Part shown: in pieces, positions 12,210 through 19,970 of the stretch | How positions within the stretch are numbered: the stretch's first letter is position 1 | Layout of the letters: each line of letters begins with the position of its first letter | DNA from: Daldinia sp. FL1419 | Taxonomy: Eukaryota; Ascomycota; Sordariomycetes; Xylariales; Hypoxylaceae | Direction of reading: 5' to 3' | Length of the DNA: 21,204 bases | NCBI GenBank assembly: GCA_025201765.1 | Contig: MU623657.1 | Location: forward strand, 1 to 21,204 | Notes under the pieces: generated by a model | Told to the model about the DNA's origin: nothing | Databases searched by the model: none | Seen by the model: only the letters and a program-made list of their open reading frames with translations | Translations under genes and position numbers: made by a program

Positions 12210-13012
12210 ATGGAGTACCAGCCAATGCCGACACCCTCCTACTCAGGACCACCTTCGGCTTCGACTCCGGTGCCTTCGGGCCCATCTCAACCGCTGCTGC
12301 AGCCAGACCCTATGTTCGAACAGCCGGTTTCTACGCCGTATATCGGAACGGACCTCAAATCGATCAGAACCGCCGTTGAGTTCTCCTTGGGCGAGTATAT
12401 TGCACAGCACAAGAAACGGCGGTATGGCGATGCGGCTAGTGAGCGGCGCTTACAGGCGCAACAGAGTATCATCATGAGTGATCTCCAGTCATTGCGGAGC
12501 GAGGTCTCGGACCTAGCTAAGGCGGCCGAAGCACACAGATGGCGACGGTGGCTTTTAGGTGGTTTGATGTAAGTTTACGTTGTCTGCCCAGGCATGCGAC
12601 ATGCAGCATTGTATAATCTCTATTTTACCTTCCTCGCAGTATTGGCCATTTGTTTTTGTATAGTTTCTTATGCCCGCATAGAGCGTCTTTCGTGCCCGCT
12701 GTCCGCAGGGTTTTTCATCGTTCGCCTAAAGATAAGGAGTCTAACGACACCGAGTATGCCTTCAAGAGAAGTAAGGGGCTTATTGCTCGCATCTTGGATT
12801 CCGTTCATGGCAAGGACAAGCTTGCCTCGGTAGCCTTCTTTGTGTTGGCTATCCTTTACGTATTCCAAAGCGAGGTATCGATGCGTGTAGCAAGAACTGT
12901 ATCGAAACGCCTGAAGAAGCTTATGGCCAAGATCGAGAGGGGAAACCAGGGTCTCGGAGATGATGATTTGAAGCTCCTGAAGGGTTGGCGTTGGCGAGTA
13001 TTGTTATGGTAA
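12210..13012 (+). CDS. Unrecognised protein with coiled coil and two predicted membrane segments
   Basis: Two exons, 12210-12568 and 12640-13012 (243 aa). The donor is gtaagt and the acceptor ctcgcag, and the join keeps frame, creating an Ile codon. The start has C at -3 and G at +4. Residues 1-45 are Pro/Ser-rich and probably disordered. Residues 46-110 are charged and helical and probably form a coiled coil (TDLKSIRTAVEF, then SERRLQAQQSIIMSDL and SLRSEVSDLAKAAEA). A hydrophobic stretch at 114-131 spans the splice junction, and a second lies at about 182-197 (LASVAFFVLAILYVF). Between and after them are basic segments; the tail ends RWRVLLW. It is therefore probably an organelle- or ER-membrane protein. 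I do not recognise the family and assign no function. An AATAAA at 13164-13169 is a possible poly(A) signal. Confidence 0.78.
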
Positions 13013-13163
13013 TTTGGTATAAGATAGTCGTTCTGGTGGTGAATGATTTCCGTCTAGATATAAAGATATCCGCTTTCTTGCAGCATAGACTACTAAGTTC
13101 TAATGGTACCAAAACGTATGTAGCGAAATATCGATGTTAAATCTCGTAGGATACCACAATTGA

Positions 13164-13169
13164 AATAAA
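13164..13169 (+). terminator. Possible AATAAA poly(A) signal
   Basis: AATAAA lies 152 bases after the stop codon of the plus-strand gene ending at 13012, inside the 282-base gap between two convergent stop codons. The position suits a fungal 3' UTR, but the hexamer alone is weak evidence. Confidence 0.4.
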
Positions 13170-13294
13170 TATGTTCTTCCTATCAAGCAAAATTTCGCCC
13201 AAAGGAATTGCCTGTATATGACGCCCGGGTAGTCCATACATTTTAATCTGGGTATCTAAATTACCGACTACCAAGCCCTTCGAAATGATATTAC

Positions 13295-14873
13295 CTAATA
13301 CACGCGATTACGATCGCCATCGTTACTGATGAAGTTACCTAACTGCAGCTGGGTCATGTCTTCTCTCGCGCTTGCAACATCGCTAGCCACCTTCAGGATA
13401 CCCTGCTGCAACTCTCTAAGCACTGCGCTGAGCTCCTGGGCCTTCTCGTTGGGGCCAGATGAAACACCATTTTTGTTGGCCATCATCTTCTGTAACTGCT
13501 CTACCAAGTTATCAGACACGCTGTGCATATGCATCTCGATCTCCGTCATGTTTTGCCCATATCTCTTTACTTGATCCTCCATATCATCTGCCGCCTTGGA
13601 GAAGAAGCTAACCAGGTCCTGTCCGTCTGCTTCCGCGTTCGCCGTACCTGCCGATTGCTGCCTAGGGGACCATATCCCGGCAGTGTGATACTGTTCAGGT
13701 AGTTTTAAGTTATCAATAGCTCGGAAGCTTAGCCGGGCGTGATCCACATCCTGGGCGACTAAGACGCGGGTTGCGTCGATAGCCTGAGCGGCTGATGCAA
13801 GTGCACTATGCGCACTCTCGTACTTTTTAGCGACGAAACTAACATCGTTGGGAATGCTCTCCAGCATCTCCTTGTGACCCGGCATGAATGAATCCACCTC
13901 TTCCTTATGCTGCATTTGTTGCTGGATAAACATATCGACGTTCTCTATATTCTTCTGCAGATCCTCCTGAAGGTCGTTGAATCGCGTGGTACCCTTGAGG
14001 TTGCTTACATCGATGCGTACACCAGGGACGGTTTGTTGGGCTGACGACTGGCCCATGGTTAAGCCAAGACCGAGAGAATTCCCTAGACCTAGGCTAGGTT
14101 GCTGAGGTTGGGATTGAGCCGGTTGAGCAAGAGTACTTCCACTACCGAAGGAGGTTAGCGTAATCATTGTGCGGAAAGGGAGGTGTAGCTTAGTTGGTCT
14201 AACTTACAATAGGCCAGGTTTCTGTTGAGTTGAAGCTGTTTGGCTAAATAACGATGACCCTGCAACGCTTGTCGTAGGTTGCATAGGTTTCGCGGGGCTG
14301 CTAAACAATCCACCAGAAGTCCCAGCTGCCGCAGGCGTCGCTTGAGCGATCGTACTACCACCAAATAACCCGCTGCCGGCCTGAGTCTGAGTCTGCGTTT
14401 GCGGTTGGGCTTGGGCGGTCTGCGAATTCCCGAAAAGCCCCCCTCCCTGCTGTGGTTGTGTCGTAGCATTGTTTGTAGCTCCGAATAAACCAGTACCTGA
14501 TTTTTGCGGCTGGGATAATATAGTAGAAGATGATCCAAAGAGGCCACCGGTCTGCGGTTGAGTAGTGGCGGTAGAAGAGGAAGCCGAGGGGGTTCCAAAA
14601 AGGCCAGTTGTCTTGGGTGTAGTCGATGCATTGTTGGTTTGGTTTCCTCCCGGCGTACTATGGATATAAGCCGTCAGCCGCGATTTCATGGTGAAAGCAC
14701 GAAGAGTATATTCGGTACGTTGATTTCGTAGGTTAGGTTCGCTACATGAAAGATGAAAGCCGGAAGGGGTATTAGGATGATATGAGAATAGACATTAAAA
14801 CGTACAACAAGTTGGCGGACGAAGTATTGATAGACAGACCGCCGGGGCCACTGGCTGATCTTGAAAGGGCCAT
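13295..14873 (-). CDS. nup49: Nucleoporin NUP49 (GLFG-repeat nucleoporin of the central channel)
   Basis: Three exons on the minus strand: 14873-14806, 14657-14208 and 14141-13295 (454 aa). Exon 1 codes for MALSRSASGPGGLSINTSSANL, typical of fungal NUP49 N-termini. Splicing to exon 2 (gtacgt donor; CTGAC branch-like site, then catag) gives ...NLFTPGGNQ. Exon 2 joins exon 3 (gtaagt; CTAAC branch site; ggtag) to give KPGLFGSTLAQ. Residues 41-176 hold six GLFG motifs in an N/T/Q/S-rich region, the FG domain that binds transport receptors. Residues about 225-450 are a helical coiled-coil region, known in this family to assemble with NSP1 and NUP57 in the nuclear pore channel. The Met codons at 14689 and 14167, which open the uninterrupted frames, lie in introns and are not starts. 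The start at 14873 has A at -3 and G at +4. The gene is divergent from fip1. Confidence 0.93.
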
Positions 14874-15628
14874 GATTCCCTTCGCTATGGAATGTAGGCG
14901 TCTTTCTTTCTCTTTTTCTTTTTCTAGAACTGCTTACTCAAATTAATACATCATTAATGCATTAGTGTGCTTCGTTTGTTAGTTTAAGACATACCTGAAT
15001 TTACATGCCCATGAAAGGGAACATGTGTACCTGCCTAGGTAAAGTAAGGAAAGAAATGAATGTAACGTGAGAGGGTAGAATGTATGTGATTGTTGTTAGT
15101 GGTTACGTAATCTAAATCAATGGGTAAATGTTTTTTCCCCTTGCGATATAATAGATGTACTACCTCTAGAGTTACAGTCTGCAGATGCTATCGCGTTGCC
15201 AGATTAGGTATATCCTTAGCGCGCCCAAGGTACATGTATGTATCGTACTGTGTACATAGAGCTTGGCCATAGCTACGTAGCCGTAATGGCCCCACGGCAA
15301 ATTTACAAAGGCAATGCACTAAGGCTACATACATTGCGGTAGGTTAGTACCTACCCAAGGTATGTAGAGGTTCCCTTCTTTGAGATCCTTCCTTGTCTTC
15401 CTGAGCCAAAGCAGCCAATTCAGAAATCAATTGAACCTATTGATCCAACCAGATTTCACCTTCAGTGACTCGCATCGCGATTCCTAACCTGACCCTTACG
15501 TGTAACTAAACCTTCATTTCTACGTCTATCCAATCAAGCTAGACCCTTATGAGCCTAATAATTGTTCAACGTCGAAATTTAGATTCTTACCTAGCACGAC
15601 TCTTGTAAATCCATAAATAATACACAAC
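14874..15628. promoter_or_regulatory. Divergent intergenic region between nup49 and fip1
   Basis: This 755-base region must carry the promoters of both nup49 (minus) and fip1 (plus). On the nup49 side, 14901-14925 is a T/C-rich tract, purine-rich in the nup49 sense. The middle contains TAGGTA/TACCTA words and GTACATGTATGTA-like repeats around 15225-15260 and 15333-15365. The fip1 side is T/C-rich at 15370-15400. No consensus TATA box was evident. A possible uORF lies at 15549-15608. Confidence 0.6.
15549..15608 (+). promoter_or_regulatory. Possible uORF upstream of fip1
   Basis: An ATG opens a 19-codon frame that ends in TAA 20 bases before the fip1 start codon, in a different frame. If the fip1 transcript starts upstream of 15549, this could modulate translation. 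The transcription start cannot be read from sequence alone. Confidence 0.3.
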
Positions 15629-16828
15629 ATGGATATTGACGACGACGACGATTTCTACGCTCCAGACGAGCCCATAACTCAAAACGACACATCCAACACT
15701 ACTGACGCTCATATTGCGACTGCATCCGTCCAGTCCCAACCACCACAGCAGCAGCCGCAACAAGACGAAGAGGATCTAGAGGAAGGGGAGGAAGAAGATG
15801 AGGGTGCTGATATGGACGAGGATGATTCCGTACGTTTCAATCGTTGTATCAAAGTTGATACCTTCTAGTATATTTATTATTAATTCATGAACACATAGGA
15901 TATAGATATAATAACAGAGCGTAAAGATGGTACAAATGCGCCTCCGCCCACGTTAGCATCGCCCCAATTCTCTCATATCTCTATCTACTCACAGATTCTA
16001 TAGTCAATCGCGATATAGCGATATACGCAACATACCTCAAAGATCAGCATCGAGTGACACGACCAAGCCAGTGGCCGTAAAGAAGGACAATGTGCCATCG
16101 CAGTCCGTTTCAGGTCGCGATCTACCCGCAGTCTCCACGTCTAAGGTTGACGTCAACGTCATACCCGTCTACAAGCCAGTAGGAAAACCTATCACTCAGG
16201 TTAACATTGACGAAGGTCTGTCATGGTGTTAGTTCTTCTCATGTTACCGATGACTACTAACGCAATTGCATTTTAAGACCTACCGGAGAACGATAAACCC
16301 TGGAGGAAACCCGGTACGGACCTCAGCGACTATTTCAACTATGGCTTCGACGAGTTCACCTGGGCCTTATATGCTGCGAAGCAAGACAATGTCCGCAGTG
16401 AGTATAGTTCGGATGCGATCGCGCAGAACAATAAAAAGATGCTTGAAGACATGCAAATGATGATGATGGGAGGTATGCCTGGGATTAGCGGCACAGGCGG
16501 AGGCGCCGGCATGGCAAACATGCCTGGAATGGATGGAATCCCACCTGAAATGCAAGCTATGATGCAACAGATGATGGCTTCCGGTCTCGACCCAAGTCAA
16601 CTAGATGCTTCTGCTATGTCTGCTATGTTCTCCGGTATGCAAAATGCCGGTACCAGCACCGCTGGGGGTCAGGGCAACCAAAACCAGAACTTTGGGGGAC
16701 CCGGCCAAGGATTTGGCGGAGCCCAGGGTCAAAATTTCGGCTACGATCAAGGTATGGGCCGCGGTGGAGGTGGAGGCAGCGGCGGATTTGGCGGTCGTGG
16801 TCGTGGTGGCGGACGAAGAAATTGGTAG
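15629..16828 (+). CDS. fip1: Pre-mRNA polyadenylation factor FIP1
   Basis: Four exons: 15629-15829, 15899-15951, 16004-16215 and 16278-16828 (338 aa). The N-terminus is acidic (MDIDDDDDFYAPDE, then a D/E-rich run at about 48-66), and SDIDIITERKDG follows. Exon 3 gives SRYSDIRNIP and VNVIPVYKPVGKPI. Across the exon 3/4 junction comes the conserved FIP1 motif, about residues 156-190, including LPENDKPWRKPG and DYFNYGFDEFTWALYA. The rest is Met-rich, then Gly/Asn/Gln-rich, and ends in an RGG-like tail, RGRGGGRRNW. FIP1 is known to tether poly(A) polymerase to the cleavage and polyadenylation complex in the nucleus. Donors are gtacgt, gttagc and gtctgt; acceptors are catag, tatag and taag. The last intron has a clear ACTAAC branch site. 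The second donor, gttagc, is the weakest, but the join restores PPTQSRY. Confidence 0.94.
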
Positions 16829-17954
16829 AGTGGGCCAAGTTTCTTCCTGTATATTTATATTGCTAGGTTAAATATCTTCTCATGGGCAGCGTCGATGGAT
16901 TGCTAGGCTGTGAGATCAACGCCTAGACGAGTGCGGAATTGGTCAAGTTTGGTATCTAAGTAATTAGGTAGTTATATCATACCAATAACAAGACTCATAA
17001 CTCTCCGGGCACACTTGGTTTGGTATGTTTGTTCCGATGCCCAATCAGTACAGGGTTTATAACAGGACCAGCAGTCCAACTCCAACTTGAAAGGAACAGG
17101 ATAAAAAGATAGGGGAAAATATCAGTACAACAGAGACAACTGGCATACAATGCAATGCTATCGCCAAACTTAACAGGGATTATAAATCGCAATTGCGATT
17201 CTAATGCCGGCAAAGAGGAGTAACAAACACCTAGATTGAGAATGTTAAAACTTATTATCTGGCACTGGACGGTTTATATATTTTGTAAACACCAATCAGC
17301 AATAGTTTCCCAGCACGTTTTGTGTCATATACGGTCTCCTGACCCGGGAGATCTGCGGGTCTAGAATTCCACATTCCGGGGAGAGATGAAATAAAGGAAA
17401 CCGTTGGAGTTCTCGGACTTGTTAAGCCTATTGTTGCGCATCGTGAATTATATGTGATGAGGCAATAGGAGACCATGCATAAACATAATAAAGTCGCTCA
17501 TACAAAACAGCGTTCTATCTGTGTCAACAAAGTCACACCATACCTATAGGGCGTTCACAGCGACGTCTCCGCTCTTCAACCCAACTTTCCCTTGCCTTTT
17601 CTATTCCAACTATTTCGGTGTGGCCAATAGACAAGCACACGTGGGGACATGGTTGCATATATAGGACTTCGGGGATACTTGTTAAACTACCTAAAGGTAC
17701 GCTGGGAGTATTATAGTTATACAAGTTGGGTAGAGTTTCATAATATGCGCCAACCACGCTATACCCCGAATAGGGGCCACCACCTACAGCTCTTTTCTAG
17801 ATACTTAGGTTCTAGAATGGTATCTACATGTGATAGTCGGTTAGTTACATCGTACTCTACTGCCTTCTTATCCTCGCTCTCTATCTTGAACTTGTGTGAG
17901 AAAGACATATTCTTGGGTCCACCAGAGATACGAGTGTTGCCAGGAATCTGAGGA
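16829..17954. other. Intergenic region between fip1 and the small membrane-protein ORF
   Basis: About 1.1 kb with several short frames on both strands (17213-16995 minus, 17476-17255 minus, 17757-17533 minus, 17649-17951 plus). None shows a domain, repeat or splice partner, and all are short. It should hold the fip1 3' UTR in its first part. No RNA gene was recognised. Confidence 0.5.
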
Positions 17955-18401
17955 ATGGCTGCCATAATGGGACTCTCTAAAGTCGCAATCATCGCCGCGC
18001 CAACAAAAGAATCCCGAGCAACAACCAACCTAAATGCAAGGATAATTGCAATATTCATGCCAACTTTGAGCATCATTCTCCAATGTCAACGAATTACTGC
18101 TATAACGTCCACATCACTTCGTGTCAAGGCCAGCTGGCTCGCTTGGCAACTCCCCCTCGCACTTCGAGTTTTCGTTGACCGACTGAATTTGGCGTCAAGA
18201 CTCATCGGATATCGTGTGGCGATCTTGGGAAGAGCAACATGGGAGACAAAGCCTATCCAACGTTTGAGGAAGAAGATTATGTTCGAATTCTTCGCATTGT
18301 TGCTTGGTTCCTGCGGCAACTCTTTGTGTCTACTTCTCTTTTGGCCCGGATGGTGGCTCTTGGGATTGATCTGGTTCATCGTCCGCTGGTTAATAGGATG
18401 A
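17955..18401 (+). CDS. Probable small membrane protein, family unrecognised
   Basis: An intronless frame of 148 codons. The C-terminal half looks like real protein: a basic amphipathic stretch with LRVFVDRLNL and WETKPIQRLRKKIMFEF, then strongly hydrophobic LLLGSCGNSLCLLLFWPGWW and LLGLIWFIVRWLIG, which could form one or two membrane segments with a Trp-rich C-terminus. The N-terminal half also has hydrophobic stretches (about residues 28-44) but looks less conserved in character. The start at 17955 has G at -3 and +4; Met35 at 18057 is an alternative. A missing upstream exon cannot be excluded. Frames of about 100 codons exist on the opposite strand (18379-18086 and 18076-17759), but they lack comparable features. 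It converges on xap5, with 151 bases between the stops. I do not assign a function. Confidence 0.5.
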   Translation: MAAIMGLSKVAIIAAPTKESRATTNLNARIIAIFMPTLSIILQCQRITAITSTSLRVKASWLAWQLPLALRVFVDRLNLASRLIGYRVAILGRATWETKPIQRLRKKIMFEFFALLLGSCGNSLCLLLFWPGWWLLGLIWFIVRWLIG

Positions 18402-18552
18402 TAGTTCCCGCCTCGTAAGTAGACTCCGGGAATCAGTCGTAATACACCCCCCCTAACCGAAAATACTAGGTAAACGGAGAACTACGTCCCGGCTTCGAAC
18501 CACAATACCGCGCAGTGAAAAGCGCGGGCGATACGTAAGGCTTGCGCCGTGC
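18402..18552. other. Short gap between convergent genes, with a GC hairpin
   Basis: This gap separates the stop at 18401 (plus) from the xap5 stop at 18553 (minus). It contains a perfect 6-bp stem, CCGCGC at 18508-18513 and GCGCGG at 18522-18527, around an 8-base loop. On the minus strand it would lie in or just after the xap5 3' UTR. A GGTTCGAAGCC sequence on the minus strand (18501-18491) resembles a tRNA B box, but no complete cloverleaf was found. Confidence 0.5.
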
Positions 18553-19712
18553 TCAGGAATAAAAGAAAGCATTCCCACCGAGATCACGCCTCACTTCCTT
18601 CTGATAGTCCTTCTCCGGGTCGAATTCTTGCCAGACGCTAGCGGGATAGATGTGTTTATTCCGTTCATACCATCTCCGGTCGACAACCTTGGTGAAGATT
18701 GGGTCGTCTGAAAACCCTTCCAAACTACCTATGGCTAGTTGCGTGTCAGCTAGTTTAACAGCTTGCTCATTCTCAGGGCGCTTAGGGATTATAGATCCCG
18801 AGGCTTCGGACAGGTAGTCAAAGAGAAGCTGGCCGGTAGGACCTGCAGTTTTGTTCATGATGAAGAACAGAAAGTCGTAGTGCTATAGACTAGTCAGCGC
18901 TTCGCATCATGTAGACGTTAGACCGTCAAAAATAAAGGAGAAAAACTTACGTGAGGGATGATAATATTACCTCGAACCATCATTAGATCGTCCACCCCAA
19001 CACGAGCCCATTCCCTCCTAGCATTGGCCTTTTCACCAACACCAAGATCAGCACCAACTTTTCTGCTCTTGTCTAGGAATACCCATATAAAGTCTCCCTT
19101 CTTGACACGAACAACGCCTCCTGGAATATCAGTTCCATCGTAAAATACAAAAGGTATCGCAATCTCGGTCATCTTTACGGCTTCCTGTCGCATCAGAAAC
19201 TCGCGCCGTAAAGTTTCTCTTTCGGCTGCCTCGCGACGAAGAGCAGCTTTGGTTACCGCGCGGGGGACAACAGACACGGACGAGTTGGCCTGGAATTTAA
19301 ATTTCTTGTCTCCGGACTCTTTTCCATCTTTAGACCCATTCCCTCCTTTTTCTTCTTCTTCTTCTTCTCCTCCTCCTCCTCTTCTTCCTCCATTCTTTTC
19401 GTTCATTTCATTATTATCGTCATAGTCGACAAATGAGAGCTTAGTACCGCGTCCTTTAATAGCCTTTTTCTCATGCTTCTTTCTCTTTCGAGGATTTAAA
19501 ATATCACTGCCGTCGTCTGGAGTGCCGGTGCGCGAACGTTCGGGTGTATCTAAAGGCGTACCAGTAACAATAGCATCTCGCGCCTCGCGCTCTTGTTGTT
19601 CGATGACCTCGGCGCGCCGCTTGCGGAAATCGGAAAGAGCCACTAGGCCAACAGTATGGGTCGATAGACGCTGTTGGGTTGTTTCATTTTGAGAAGTGAA
19701 ACGGGAGGTCAT
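18553..19712 (-). CDS. xap5: XAP5-family protein (FAM50/Xap5 homologue)
   Basis: Two exons on the minus strand: 19712-18951 and 18882-18553 (363 aa). The N-terminus has LSTHTVGLVALSDFRKRRAEV, seen in fungal family members. Basic segments at 75-79 (RKRKK) and 82-89 are likely nuclear localisation signals. A Gly/Glu-rich low-complexity stretch near residues 107-125 is encoded by a CTT/CTC microsatellite. The XAP5 domain fills about residue 150 to the end, with IPFVFYDGTDIPG, VKKGDFIWVFLDKSRK, the IIPHHYDF motif re-formed at the splice junction, RRWYERNKHIYPASVW and EFDPEKDY. The intron (18950-18883) has a gtaagt donor, a gCTGACta branch-like site and a tatag acceptor, phase 0. In fission yeast, Xap5 is known as a chromatin-associated factor that suppresses aberrant transcripts; animal FAM50 proteins are linked to splicing. 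The upstream AT-rich block begins only about 260 bases from the start codon. Confidence 0.95.
19349..19391. repeat. In-frame CTT/CTC microsatellite in xap5
   Basis: TCTTCTTCTTCTTCTTCTCC-type trinucleotides run through xap5 exon 1 and encode a Glu run and neighbouring Gly/Arg on the minus strand. The unit is three bases, so length changes keep frame. Confidence 0.85.
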
Positions 19713-19970
19713 GATGTTAGTAATCCAACGATGTAAAAATTATAAATTAAAGGTTGAAATATTTGATTAGTTATGAAAATAATTATCTTAATGAGCTTAA
19801 ACTTGAAATATTTAATATAATATAGCATAACCTTATCTCAGCGGGCTCAGACTAGGAGGACGGTTTTACTTTATATCTTTTGCACCATTGTACTTTTCAA
19901 CCAATCAAATCTCCAATATATCACCTCCCACATAAAATAAGAGGGCACCCCTGTGGGGCATTATAATAAC
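19713..19970 (-). promoter_or_regulatory. Short promoter region of xap5
   Basis: Only about 258 bases lie between the xap5 start codon and the apparent edge of the AT-rich block. A CCAAT box on the plus strand at 19901-19905 is about 190 bases upstream of the ATG. The sequence 19725-19830 is already rather AT-rich, while 19840-19970 is more balanced. No TATA box is certain. Confidence 0.45.

Noticed and set aside
14167..14689. Met codons at 14689 and 14167 as starts of two separate genes
   Set aside because: Both are intronic. Splice sites with branch sequences join the frames into one NUP49 with a typical N-terminus at 14873.
17759..18379. Two minus-strand frames of about 100 codons
   Set aside because: They are antisense to the more protein-like plus-strand frame and show no domain; I could not find a clean splice joining them.
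18491..18501. tRNA gene on the minus strand suggested by GGTTCGAAGCC
   Set aside because: There is no A box at the right distance, no D arm, and the T-stem has mismatches.
19940..19962. CACCCCTGTGGGG as an element's terminal inverted repeat
   Set aside because: It is only a 4-bp stem with mismatched flanks and has no partner copy in the window.
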